Of a DNA stretch of 64,000 nt, positions 17,992-26,628 are shown piece after piece (positions within the stretch are counted from its first letter, which is position 1; every line of letters begins with the position of its first letter). The stretch is taken from contig JBGAKR010000001.1 in assembly GCA_044224315.1 (NCBI GenBank), positions 372,001-436,000 of the forward strand, in the 5' to 3' direction. Below the pieces are notes generated by a model, which saw only the letters and a list, made by a program, of their open reading frames with translations, was not told the DNA's origin and ran no database searches. Source of the DNA: JAGXTF01 sp044224315 (lineage in GTDB: Bacteria > Bacteroidota > Bacteroidia > NS11-12g > UBA955). The position numbers were made by a program, and so were the translations under genes.

Positions 17992-18354
17992 AGTTTAGAG
18001 TTAGGAGTTTAGAGTTTAGAGTTAGGGGTTTAGAGTTAGGGGTTCTGAGTTTATACTGCAAAGTTAGCAAAACATGTTCCAACAAGTACGGGTATGACAA
18101 AAATGCAGGTCGGATAGCTGTCCGCCCATTGAAAATGTGGCGGAGGGAATGGGGTATAGCAACAGCCTATCGAAATAAATAAGGTTTAAAGATGGTCGCG
18201 GCAGCTTCTGGGAGCAAGGGCAGTTATGTCAAAAATTGGCAAAAAATCCATTAAACATTAAACATTCGGCTGCCCGGCTGTTCATTTTACATTCTACATT
18301 TTACATTCTGCATTGGCTGTTATCTGCACTTTGCACTTTGCACGATGCACTCTA
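17992..18354. repeat. Four heptad arrays between hutI and the bacilliredoxin gene
   Basis: Units: AGTTTAG/AGTTAGG (17992-18054, nine units in exact 7-base phase), CATTAAA (18249-18266), CATTTTA/CATTCTA (18283-18314) and TTGCACT-type (18324-18351). GGCTGT separates the last three (18276-18281 and 18315-18320). The last array runs into the hutI stop codon (CTA, 18352-18354). The part from 18055 to 18248 shows no gene. Confidence 0.85.
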
Positions 18355-19578
18355 AATCATTTCCCCGCTCACATACACTTTCTCCGCATGGTTTTGGCCA
18401 AAATAATACGGGATGGTTTGAACTGCATTTTTTTGTCGGGTTGTGAAAAAATCGGCCCGTTTTCCAACGGCCAGTGTACCGCATTCGTTTTCCAGTCTAA
18501 GTGCGCGGGCTCCGTTGATGGTGATGGCATTAAAGGCTTCTTCGGGGAGCAAACGCATTTGGGTGCAACCGAGGCTCCATACCATTTGCATATTGGCCAA
18601 AGGACTGCTTCCGGGATTGAAATCGGAGGCCAGACAAACAGGTAATCCTGCCTCAATCATACGCCTTACCGGGGTGTAGGGTATTCCCAAAAAATACGAA
18701 GTTCCGGGCAGGCCTACCGGCATAGTATCGGCTTGCTGCAGCGCCGTAATTTCTTCCGATTCGCAGTGTTCCAAATGGTCGGCACTCCAGGCCCCCATTT
18801 CGGTAGCCACTTGCACTCCACCGGTTAAGCCCAATTCATTTGCATGGATTTTAGAAGGCAAACCCAAATCCAGCGCTGCTTTCAGTATACTTTCTGTTTC
18901 TTCAGGGGTAAAAAATCCCCGGTCGCAAAACACATCTACATGGTTGGCCAGATTCTCAGCAGCAACGCGGGGCAGCATGGTACTGATGATATGCGCTACA
19001 TAACCCTCCCGGTTATTTTTAAACTCAGGTGGCACTGCATGGGCCCCCAAAAAAGTGGATTTAATGGTAATGGGCAATTCGGTTTTCAAACGCGCAATTA
19101 CCCTTAGCATTTTTAATTCGGAATCTAAATCCAAGCCATATCCGCTTTTTATTTCAAGCGTGGTGGTACCATGGGCCATCAATTTGCGCACATTGCCCAA
19201 GGCTTTTTGAAACAATGTTTCCTCATCCATAGCCCGCAGCTTTTGGGCAGAATTGAGAATTCCACCTCCGGCAGCGGCAATTTCCTCGTAAGAAGCACCT
19301 TTGATGCGCAGCACAAATTCAGCCTCACGTTCAGTGGCAAAAACTGCATGGGTATGGCTATCCACAAAACCGGGCAATACTTCCATGCCCTGCAAATCGA
19401 TTTTTTCATCACAAGCAGGCAATTCTCCGTTTCCAACAGCCTCTATCAATCCTGTATTTACCAGCATCCATGCATTTTCGAGGCTATGCACCTCCTCCAT
19501 TTGGTTGCCTTTTGGAAAAGAAAAATCAGGACTGCCAAGCCCCCAAATTTTGCCAATATTGTAAAATAATTTGCGCAT
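18352..19578 (-). CDS. hutI: Imidazolonepropionase
   Basis: It opens 4-imidazolone-5-propionate to N-formimino-L-glutamate in histidine breakdown. The amidohydrolase metal site is visible as GFVDSHTHAVF near residue 70, then FLGAHAVPPEF, the IHANELGLTGG block and ASDFNPGSSP with the catalytic Asp. The 408-residue length is normal. The ATG at 19578 (MRKLFYNIGKIWGLG) is preferred over an 18-codon longer frame. No other hut genes are in the window. Confidence 0.93.
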   Translation of the reverse strand: MRKLFYNIGKIWGLGSPDFSFPKGNQMEEVHSLENAWMLVNTGLIEAVGNGELPACDEKIDLQGMEVLPGFVDSHTHAVFATEREAEFVLRIKGASYEEIAAAGGGILNSAQKLRAMDEETLFQKALGNVRKLMAHGTTTLEIKSGYGLDLDSELKMLRVIARLKTELPITIKSTFLGAHAVPPEFKNNREGYVAHIISTMLPRVAAENLANHVDVFCDRGFFTPEETESILKAALDLGLPSKIHANELGLTGGVQVATEMGAWSADHLEHCESEEITALQQADTMPVGLPGTSYFLGIPYTPVRRMIEAGLPVCLASDFNPGSSPLANMQMVWSLGCTQMRLLPEEAFNAITINGARALRLENECGTLAVGKRADFFTTRQKNAVQTIPYYFGQNHAEKVYVSGEMI

Positions 19579-19608
19579 CGCCTGCAAAAAAAGGAAATTT
19601 GAGACGGA

Positions 19609-20145
19609 ATGGAACAGAAAACATTGGCACAATGGTTAAAAACACCCATAGAAAAGGGCGAAAATGTATTTATAGCTCCGGGTGCGGTAGCCATTGGTCA
19701 AGTAAAACTGGGCCATCAATCTTCAGTATGGTTTAATGCCGTACTCAGGGGCGACACCGATTTAATATCCGTAGGCGACCGCTCCAACATCCAGGACGGC
19801 GCAGTGCTGCACGCCGATCCGGGCGACCCCTGCATCATAGGCGATGATTGTGTAATAGGACACGCAGCCATTGTACACGGAGCCAAGCTGGCCCATCACG
19901 TGCTGGTAGGCATGCACGCCACAATCCTCAACAATGCCGAAATCGGTGAATTCAGCATCATAGGTGCCAATGCCCTGGTACCTGCCGGAATGAAAATCCC
20001 TCCCTACTCCATGGTTTTAGGTGTACCTGCCAAGGTGGTAAAAAACTTAGGACCCGAGGTTGAAAAACGCATCCAGGACAATGTGGATGAATACGTAAAC
20101 CGCGCAGCGGTGTATAGGGAGCAGGGAGTAGGGAGCAGGGAGTAG
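19609..20145 (+). CDS. Gamma-class carbonic anhydrase family protein
   Basis: A left-handed beta-helix of hexapeptide repeats with three candidate zinc histidines in the segment from HADPGDPC through GHAAIVHGAKLAHH. QDGAVLHADPG and LVPAGMKIPPYSMVLGVPAKVV are typical of the YrdA/PaaY/Cam-type family. Some members hydrate CO2 and many have no shown activity. The last ten residues (YREQGVGSRE) are encoded by a heptad array whose TAG unit also supplies the stop codon. They are therefore a recent, probably non-functional tail. Divergent from hutI, 30 bases apart. Confidence 0.88.
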   Translation: MEQKTLAQWLKTPIEKGENVFIAPGAVAIGQVKLGHQSSVWFNAVLRGDTDLISVGDRSNIQDGAVLHADPGDPCIIGDDCVIGHAAIVHGAKLAHHVLVGMHATILNNAEIGEFSIIGANALVPAGMKIPPYSMVLGVPAKVVKNLGPEVEKRIQDNVDEYVNRAAVYREQGVGSRE

Positions 20146-20206
20146 GGAGTAGGACAGGTGCGAGGTACGAGGTTAGAGGTTAGAGGTTAGAGGTTAGAGG
20201 TTAAAA
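20115..20206. repeat. Two heptad arrays overlapping the carbonic anhydrase stop
   Basis: TAGGGAG/CAGGGAG units run in 7-base phase from 20115 to 20149 and include the stop codon (20143-20145). GTTAGAG units follow from 20158 to 20206, four of them identical. A GGCTG hexamer relative is at 20216-20220, followed by another short AGGTTAGAGG. Confidence 0.85.
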
Positions 20207-20874
20207 GTACAGTTTGGCTGACTGCCTCTGAGGCGGAGGTTAGAGGTATCATTTCAAACGGGTGAAAAAAAAGAATAATAGGTGAACAAAATCCAACAGT
20301 TGATTTATTCACAGCCTATTTCAACTGTGTCGAAACCCTCTCAAAACAAATTAATTCCAAATAATTCTCTCCTTTGGTAGAGATGTCAGGCTGGGATTCT
20401 TACAGCCTGACAGAAAGGTTGGAAGGTGATTCTGCGCAGGGCTGTCAATCGCAGAATCAGGTGAGGTAGCAACCAAGTCAGGCCTGCATGGCGTCAATCA
20501 ATTATGGCTTCTCAGAAGCCGATTGTCGCCTCAGAAAAAAATGCTTCACCCTGCATTTTAATTCAAATATTTTTGACACATTTACTAGATTAAATAACTG
20601 CCTTTCTGCAAAACGAATTACTCTATTCCATTCGATTAAATACTTATTTTTTTATCTACTGTTTTATGATTAAATTTTCATTAAACGAATTTCATAATTT
20701 CACTTTTTTTAATATTTTTTTAACTCTAATTTCTACAGTTTGTAGTTAATGCTTTTTTCGATTGGACGTGAGTCTGAATTTCTCATGTGGGAAAATTTCC
20801 GACCAAATTCTGCACCTTGTCGTTAATTACCTACAGACATTTTGCGTCGATTATACTAATATTGCATTTCAGGT
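20207..20874. other. Long intergenic region with paired hairpins at 20384-20474
   Basis: No gene is supported. TGTCAGGCTG (20384-20393) pairs perfectly with CAGCCTGACA (20403-20412). TGATTCTGCG (20427-20436) pairs with CGCAGAATCA (20450-20459). GGTTG (20417-20421) can close the second hairpin with CAACC (20470-20474). A smaller GGCTT/AAGCC hairpin is at 20506-20520. The 13-mer CAGGCTGGGATTC is shared with the insert in the tRNA remnant (863-875). The part from 20530 to 20874 is AT-rich and should contain the promoter of the M23 gene, but I see no clean match. Confidence 0.6.
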
Positions 20875-21834
20875 ATGGCGCGTAAAACCAAATATTTTTT
20901 CAATCCCAAAAGCCTAGAGTTTGAAAGGGTGCGCGACAATATCCGCTATATTACCTGGCGGGTGGTGGGCTTTACCAGCATGGTTATAGTGCTGGGTATC
21001 ATCATTGCTTTTATTTTCTCTCGCATGTTTGCTTCGCCCCGCGAACGCCTTTTAATGGATGAAAACAAAGCCCTGAAAAGCCAGATTCGCAGTATTGACC
21101 GGCAGGTGGGCGAATTGGATGCGCAGCTCAGTTCACTGAAAGACCGCGACTTAAAGATATACAGGGCTATGTACGAGGCTGATCCGCCAAAACCGGTGGA
21201 TTACCGCGGCGAGGAATATGCCGAACTGCTTACCCTATCGGAAGGCAAACTCATCCAGCGCCTGCGCCAGAAGCTAGACCGACTGGGCATAGAAGCCAAG
21301 GCGCAGGAAGTGAGTTATGAGCAATTGAAAAAACTGATTCGTACCAAGGAACAGGTAATTAACAGCATACCCGCCATACAACCTGTGGCCAATAAAGACC
21401 TTACCCGCATGGCCAGTGGCTATGGATATAGGATGGACCCTTTCTATCATACTTTTTCTTTTCATCAGGGCATGGATTTTACAGCAGATTACGGGGCCGA
21501 AGTATATGCCACGGGTGATGGTGTGGTACAAAATAGTATGAATGATGGCTGGGGTTATGGAAACCACGTAATTATAAACCACGGTTTTGGCTATACCACC
21601 CTTTACGGCCACCTTAGCCGAATTGTTGTGCGCCCAGGACAAGCAGTAAAACGTGGGCAGTTGATTGGCAATGTGGGCAGCACGGGTCGCAGTACCGGAC
21701 CGCATTTGCACTACGAAGTGCGCAAAAATGGCAATCCGCTAAATCCTGCATTCTTTTACCACAACGACCTGAGCGACGAGCAATACCGCCGCATGCTGGA
21801 AATGTCTAAACGCGAAACCAAACGATTTGACTAA
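20875..21834 (+). CDS. M23-family murein metallopeptidase, membrane-anchored
   Basis: One transmembrane segment near residues 33-52 (WRVVGFTSMVIVLGIIIAFIF) is followed by a coiled coil (about 60-100, 120-165). The C-terminal M23 domain carries HQGMDFTADYG (HxxxD) and HLHYEVRKNG (HxH), the full zinc site of a LytM-type endopeptidase. It would cut peptidoglycan cross-links in the periplasm, probably in cell-wall growth or division. Length and layout match the usual Bacteroidota form. The next gene starts on the last base of its stop codon. Confidence 0.9.
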   Translation: MARKTKYFFNPKSLEFERVRDNIRYITWRVVGFTSMVIVLGIIIAFIFSRMFASPRERLLMDENKALKSQIRSIDRQVGELDAQLSSLKDRDLKIYRAMYEADPPKPVDYRGEEYAELLTLSEGKLIQRLRQKLDRLGIEAKAQEVSYEQLKKLIRTKEQVINSIPAIQPVANKDLTRMASGYGYRMDPFYHTFSFHQGMDFTADYGAEVYATGDGVVQNSMNDGWGYGNHVIINHGFGYTTLYGHLSRIVVRPGQAVKRGQLIGNVGSTGRSTGPHLHYEVRKNGNPLNPAFFYHNDLSDEQYRRMLEMSKRETKRFD

Positions 21835-22169
21835 TGGAAAACGAAGAAATTCCAACACGTAAATATTATAAAATCGGCGACGTTAGTAAAATGTTGGATG
21901 TGCCCCCAAGTACACTTCGGTTTTGGGAAAAAGATTTTAAACAGGTGCGCCCAATGAAAAACAAAAAAGGCGACCGGATTTATTCTTTAAAAGACATTGA
22001 AATTTTAAAAGAAATTAAATATTTAACCCACGACAAAGGCATAAAAATAGCCCAAGCCAGTAAAAAGGTAAAAACCCCGAAGGAAACTGAAAATCCCAAA
22101 TACGAACTTGTAAAAAAATTAAGAAACCTGCGCGAAAAGCTGGTTGAATTCAAAGACTCCCTGGATTGA
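21834..22169 (+). CDS. MerR-family transcriptional regulator
   Basis: 111 residues. The winged-helix MerR domain is clear: KYYKIGDVSKMLDVPPSTLRFWEKDF, RIYSLKDIEILKEIKYL and DKGIKIAQASK. A short coiled tail follows, with no effector domain. It shares the stop/start overlap TAATG with the M23 gene, a common pairing in Bacteroidota. Targets are unknown. Confidence 0.88.
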   Translation: MENEEIPTRKYYKIGDVSKMLDVPPSTLRFWEKDFKQVRPMKNKKGDRIYSLKDIEILKEIKYLTHDKGIKIAQASKKVKTPKETENPKYELVKKLRNLREKLVEFKDSLD

Positions 22170-22948
22170 AATTATATACCCTGATATCCCTACTCGTGGC
22201 AGCGGGAAAGGTATTCGGTCAGGCAGGTGCAAACTATACTGCACTGGGAAAAAACCTGGCCAATCCTGCCTCTGCATTTGCCCTGGCCAACAACCCGGCC
22301 ACCGGTATTGAGTCTGGCTTTGAAGCCTCCGTGTTTGGCGGCAAACACTTCACCGGCACAAATATTAACAACGGTGGGTTGGCTGTTGCAGGACGTTTTA
22401 AAGCCACTTCCTTAGGTTTCCAGTTCCAGCACCAAGGCACTGAATTATTTCAGCAAAACCACTCTGAAATTGCATTGGGACAAAAAATAAATAGACATAT
22501 TGCCCTGGGTTTTTCCCTCGGTTTTAACCATACCGTGCAAGCCTATAATTATGGCAACCAAAATGCATTACAGGGCAAACTGGGCGCACAGTTCATGCTT
22601 AATTCAAAAATAGATGCCGCAATGGTTTTGGTAAATCCTTGGCAAATAGAAAACAATCCTTTTGTTATACAAAATCAGGTTCATTTTGTTATGGGATACC
22701 AGATAAATAACCAAACCAAAATATTTATACAAGCTAAAAATATTCAGGGCGAAGATTTGAATTACGGACTTAGTATTCAGTACAAAATAAAAAATATCAT
22801 AGCGCATGCAGCCCTTAGCAGCGGTGCCGAACCCGTATCGGCCGGCATACAGATTCAATCCAAAAATTATCGCATTTGTTTGGCTTCATCCTATCATATT
22901 TACCTCGGATTTAGTCCTGCTTTTAGTATTCAATGGTGCAAATATTAA
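22166..22948 (+). CDS. Outer-membrane beta-barrel protein, UPF0164/PorV-like fold
   Basis: The protein starts at a TTG that overlaps the previous TGA (TTGA), giving signal peptide MKLYTLISLLVAAGKVFGQA. What follows reads as barrel strands with GLAVAGRFKATSLGFQFQHQ, NRHIALGFSLGFNH and LNYGLSIQYKIKN. ALANNPATGIES resembles the NPAG start of PorV/PorQ-type barrels. The exact function is not recognisable. No ATG in frame would keep the signal peptide, so the TTG start is well supported. Confidence 0.7.
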   Translation: MKLYTLISLLVAAGKVFGQAGANYTALGKNLANPASAFALANNPATGIESGFEASVFGGKHFTGTNINNGGLAVAGRFKATSLGFQFQHQGTELFQQNHSEIALGQKINRHIALGFSLGFNHTVQAYNYGNQNALQGKLGAQFMLNSKIDAAMVLVNPWQIENNPFVIQNQVHFVMGYQINNQTKIFIQAKNIQGEDLNYGLSIQYKIKNIIAHAALSSGAEPVSAGIQIQSKNYRICLASSYHIYLGFSPAFSIQWCKY

Positions 22949-24915
22949 AACATAAAATATTTGCTCTTTTAATATTCGGTTGGATTAGTCTGAACCTGCA
23001 TGCACAGGCCCCGGCAGAAGTGCAGCAAGCCCTGGAAGTATTTCTAGAAAATGCCGAAAGCAATGCCGATTATACCCAGATTGTGGATGAATTAAGTGCG
23101 TATTTAAGCAAACCCCTGAACCTGAATACAGCGAGTCAGGATGCGCTTTTCAATTTCCCCTTGATTACTCAAATACAGGCCATTGACATCATCAATCACC
23201 GCAATAAAAATGGGTATTTTATTTCGTATGCCGAATTGCAGGTTTTGGGATTTACACCCGAGCAAATTCGCAGTTTAAAGCCGTTTATAAGTATTGAGAT
23301 TAGCGCCCAGCAGCAATTGCGCAATTTATTAAAAGCCGCAAAAAACGGTCATTGGGAAATGATGAGTACCCATAAATTAAAAATTCCACTTGAGGAAAAC
23401 ACGCATTATTTGGGCAATGCACTTAATCAAAGTTTGCGCATTCGGTATTCCAATGCAGGCGTTTTCAGCGCAGGAATTACGGCGGAAAAAGATGCGGGTG
23501 AAGCTTATTGGAATAAGGGTCCTGATTTTTATTCGGCACATTTATTTATACAAAATACTGGCAAAATTAAATCGGTCGTTATAGGCGATTATGTGCTGGG
23601 CATGGGGCAAGGATTGGTGATGGGAAGCGGCATAGGCATGGGAAAAAGCGCTTTGGTAATGAATATTAGCAGGGGCCAAAGTAATATCAAACCTTACCGT
23701 GGGGTAAATGAATATTTCTTTTTACGGGGTGCGGCCATATCATTAAATTTAAAAAAATGGAATATTACCCTGGCCGCTGCAAAGAACCGCAGCGATGCAA
23801 GACTAAAACAGGATAGCAATTTTTCGTATATAAGCGCCCTGGATGCCGATGGATATCACCGCACAGCGGCAGAACAGGCCAACAAAAACAATGTAAGCAC
23901 CGCATTTACCGGAGCTTGGTTTCAACGTTATAACACACGCGGTTATTGGGGTTTGGGCGGTACGTACCAACTTTCTTCACAACCAGTTATCCCATCCGCA
24001 GAACTCTATAAATTATATTACCCCAGTGGAAATTCACTTGCTTTTTTGCATGTGTTTCAAGCCCATAATCTGGGGCGTTTTCATGTATTTAGCGAATGGG
24101 CTTATTGCCCAAGCAACGGCACAAAAGCAGCTGTTGCCGGACTACTTACATCTCTAGGTAAAAACGCCGAAATATCGGCGGTTTTTCGTAATTATCAATC
24201 CGGTTTTGTGAGCCCATTTAGTACCGCTTTTGGCAATCAAAGTCAGAATGAAAAAGGATTGTACCTGGGTGGACAATTCCATTTTTCGCGAAAAATTTGG
24301 TTAAGTATTTATAACGATTTTTGGAAGAACCCATGGCTGGCCTATCGCATTTATGCACCATCCATAAACAGGGATATGCTATGGCAACTGGATTTTTTGC
24401 CTGTAAAAAAATCACAGCTATATTTTCGTTATCGGGTGCAACAAAAACCCTTAAATACCTACGAAAATACACCAATGCGTGGCTACAGCTATTTAACCAC
24501 TCGCAGTTATCGCCTGCATATCGGGCTGCCTGTAACTCCAAAAATAGAAATACAAATGCGGGCTGAAACCAATACTGCCATAAATGCTTCAAACCGATAC
24601 AACAGCAACCTGGTTTTTCTCCAGATCGGAGGGCGAGCCGGCAAAAGCAAAACTCATATAGTGGCGCGATACAGTTTGTTTCAGGTACCCTGGTATTATG
24701 CGCGTATTTATGCATTTGAAAGTCAACTCCAAAACGACTTTGGAACCATGGCCTTTTATGGGCAGGGCAAGGCAGTTTATTTGATTTGTACTCAAAAATT
24801 AAGCAAAGCAATGCGCATGGGCCTGCGATTGGCAGATAGCAGAACTATTTCGCCGGGTAAAACTGTGGCTCAGCGAAAACAAAGTATTTTTGTGCAAATA
24901 ATTTACACCCCGTGA
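22933..24915 (+). CDS. Helix-hairpin-helix secreted protein with outer-membrane barrel
   Basis: 660 residues. After a signal peptide (KIFALLIFGWISLNLHAQ), residues about 55-125 hold two ComEA-like helix-hairpin-helix motifs (PLNLNTASQDALFNFPLITQIQAIDIINHR, then YAELQVLGFTPEQIRSLKPFI). The remaining 500 residues alternate aromatic and polar residues as in a beta-barrel and end in the strand QSIFVQIIYTP. The combination is widespread in Bacteroidota, with no proven role; DNA uptake has been suggested only by analogy. The start overlaps the previous gene by 16 bases. Confidence 0.78.
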   Translation: MVQILKHKIFALLIFGWISLNLHAQAPAEVQQALEVFLENAESNADYTQIVDELSAYLSKPLNLNTASQDALFNFPLITQIQAIDIINHRNKNGYFISYAELQVLGFTPEQIRSLKPFISIEISAQQQLRNLLKAAKNGHWEMMSTHKLKIPLEENTHYLGNALNQSLRIRYSNAGVFSAGITAEKDAGEAYWNKGPDFYSAHLFIQNTGKIKSVVIGDYVLGMGQGLVMGSGIGMGKSALVMNISRGQSNIKPYRGVNEYFFLRGAAISLNLKKWNITLAAAKNRSDARLKQDSNFSYISALDADGYHRTAAEQANKNNVSTAFTGAWFQRYNTRGYWGLGGTYQLSSQPVIPSAELYKLYYPSGNSLAFLHVFQAHNLGRFHVFSEWAYCPSNGTKAAVAGLLTSLGKNAEISAVFRNYQSGFVSPFSTAFGNQSQNEKGLYLGGQFHFSRKIWLSIYNDFWKNPWLAYRIYAPSINRDMLWQLDFLPVKKSQLYFRYRVQQKPLNTYENTPMRGYSYLTTRSYRLHIGLPVTPKIEIQMRAETNTAINASNRYNSNLVFLQIGGRAGKSKTHIVARYSLFQVPWYYARIYAFESQLQNDFGTMAFYGQGKAVYLICTQKLSKAMRMGLRLADSRTISPGKTVAQRKQSIFVQIIYTP

Positions 24916-25634
24916 ATCCGAAACTATCTGTAAACATAAATAAATTCGCTACCCTGCGTAATGCGCGTGGAGGCAACAACCCCGATGTGGTAAAGGCTGC
25001 CATAGACTGTCAGAATTTTGGCGCCGAGGGCATTACGGTGCATCCACGTCCCGATGAACGTCATATACGCTATGCCGATGTGATTGCCCTCAGACCCGTT
25101 GTAAAAACTGAATTTAATATAGAAGGTTACCCGGATGAACGTTTTTTACAATTGTGCGAAACTGTAAAACCCGAGCAGGCCACCCTTGTACCCGATCCAC
25201 CCGATGTGCTTACTTCCAATAACGGCTGGGATACCCTGGCAAATCAGGAATTTTTGAAAACGGCAATAGACCGCCTGCACAAAAGCAATATTCGGGTGAG
25301 TATATTTTTAAACCCGGAACCGGCCATGGTAGCGGGTGCTAAAAGTTGCGGTGCCGATCAGATAGAGCTATATACCGAAATGTATGCCAGCCAATTTAAA
25401 AACAACAGCCAAGCTGCCATTGCCCCGTATATCGCTACTGCACAGGCTGCATTGGACGCAGGTTTGGGAGTAAACGCAGGACATGATTTAGACCTGGATA
25501 ATCTGCAATTTTTTGCCCAAAATATACCCGGATTATTGGAAGTCTCTATCGGACATGCATTGGTATGCGACGCCATATACCTGGGATTGCAAAATACCGT
25601 GCAGATGTATAAACACAAATTAATAATTCAATAA
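24912..25634 (+). CDS. pdxJ: Pyridoxine 5'-phosphate synthase
   Basis: It condenses 1-deoxyxylulose-5-phosphate with 3-amino-2-oxopropyl phosphate to pyridoxine 5'-phosphate. Clear family blocks are LSVNINKFATLRNARGG, EGITVHPRPDERHIRYADV, VSIFLNPEP, IELYTEMYA, GVNAGHDLDLDNL and EVSIGHALVCDAIYLGL. 240 residues is normal. It uses a GTG start that overlaps the previous TGA (GTGA), so it is translated with the barrel gene. Confidence 0.95.
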   Translation: MNPKLSVNINKFATLRNARGGNNPDVVKAAIDCQNFGAEGITVHPRPDERHIRYADVIALRPVVKTEFNIEGYPDERFLQLCETVKPEQATLVPDPPDVLTSNNGWDTLANQEFLKTAIDRLHKSNIRVSIFLNPEPAMVAGAKSCGADQIELYTEMYASQFKNNSQAAIAPYIATAQAALDAGLGVNAGHDLDLDNLQFFAQNIPGLLEVSIGHALVCDAIYLGLQNTVQMYKHKLIIQ

Positions 25635-25649
25635 AAATACACCAAATGA

Positions 25650-26615
25650 ATGCGTTTCTATTTTAATTTTATACTATTTCTTTTATTTATCGGCTCAAAA
25701 TCCAATGCTTTTGCATGGGGTTTTTTAGGCCATAAAACCATAAACCAGCAAGCTGTTTTTGCATTACCTCCCGAAATGTTTTCATTCTATAAAAAGCATA
25801 TTGAATACATAACCCAGCATGCAGTAGACCCTGATAATCGGCGCTATTTATTTGAAGACGAAGCCTGCAAACATTTTTTGGATTGCGACCATTATGAAAA
25901 GCAATCACCCATGGATACCCTCCCCCATAATTGGTTTAAAGCCGCAGAAAAATACGGGGAAGACAGTTTGCGCGCTCATGGCATTGTCCCCTGGAACACC
26001 CTGTTAATGCTCTCCCGACTTACAAAAGCATTTGAGGAAAAAGACCTCAAAAAAATATTAAAATACAGTGCCGATATTGGCCATTATATAGCCGATGCAC
26101 ATGTGCCCTTGCATGCCAGCAGCAATTACAACGGTCAGAAAAGCGGACAGGAAGGAATCCATGCATTATGGGAAAGCCGCATTCCGCAATTATTTATGGA
26201 TAGTTTTGACCTGCTAACAGGAAGCAGCGCTTATTTAACAAATCCATCTGAATCGATTTGGGAAACCATAAGCGAAAGTTACCGATTGGTAGATTCTGTG
26301 CTTACTTTAGAAAAATTCATTAGCCTTAGGCATGACCAAAACAAATACAGCATAGAGCCCAAGGGCCGCAATATGGTGTCCGTTTACTCACCCGGTTTTT
26401 GCGCAGATTATAATGCGGCTATGCAGAATATGGTGGAAAAACGCATGCGTAAATCTATACAAATGGTAGCTGCCTTTTGGTACACCGCATGGGTAAATGC
26501 AGGGCAGCCTAAACTGGATGAAATTGGAGGTGAAATTGGAGTTGAAAAAGCCGATGAAGAAGCAGAAAAAGCCAAAGATACCCAAAAAATTAAAGGCCGG
26601 GAAGAGGCGCCGTAA
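25650..26615 (+). CDS. Zinc-dependent phospholipase C / S1-P1 nuclease-like protein
   Basis: Signal peptide MRFYFNFILFLLFIGSKSNAFA. The mature N-terminus is WGFLGHKTINQQAVFALP, with Trp1 and the following His as in the tri-zinc phospholipase C/P1 nuclease fold. Further likely zinc ligands are in FLDCDHYEK, YSADIGHYIADAHVPLHAS and GIHALWESRI. It would act in the periplasm or outside the cell on phosphodiesters. The last 30 residues are a charged Lys/Glu tail. Followed closely by a convergent response-regulator gene (14 bases). Confidence 0.8.
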   Translation: MRFYFNFILFLLFIGSKSNAFAWGFLGHKTINQQAVFALPPEMFSFYKKHIEYITQHAVDPDNRRYLFEDEACKHFLDCDHYEKQSPMDTLPHNWFKAAEKYGEDSLRAHGIVPWNTLLMLSRLTKAFEEKDLKKILKYSADIGHYIADAHVPLHASSNYNGQKSGQEGIHALWESRIPQLFMDSFDLLTGSSAYLTNPSESIWETISESYRLVDSVLTLEKFISLRHDQNKYSIEPKGRNMVSVYSPGFCADYNAAMQNMVEKRMRKSIQMVAAFWYTAWVNAGQPKLDEIGGEIGVEKADEEAEKAKDTQKIKGREEAP

Positions 26616-26628
26616 TTGCCTAATTGGT

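Noticed and set aside
20488..20673. 61-codon frame in the long intergenic region
   Set aside because: It starts inside the hairpin region, has no domain and low-complexity codons, and shows no start signal.
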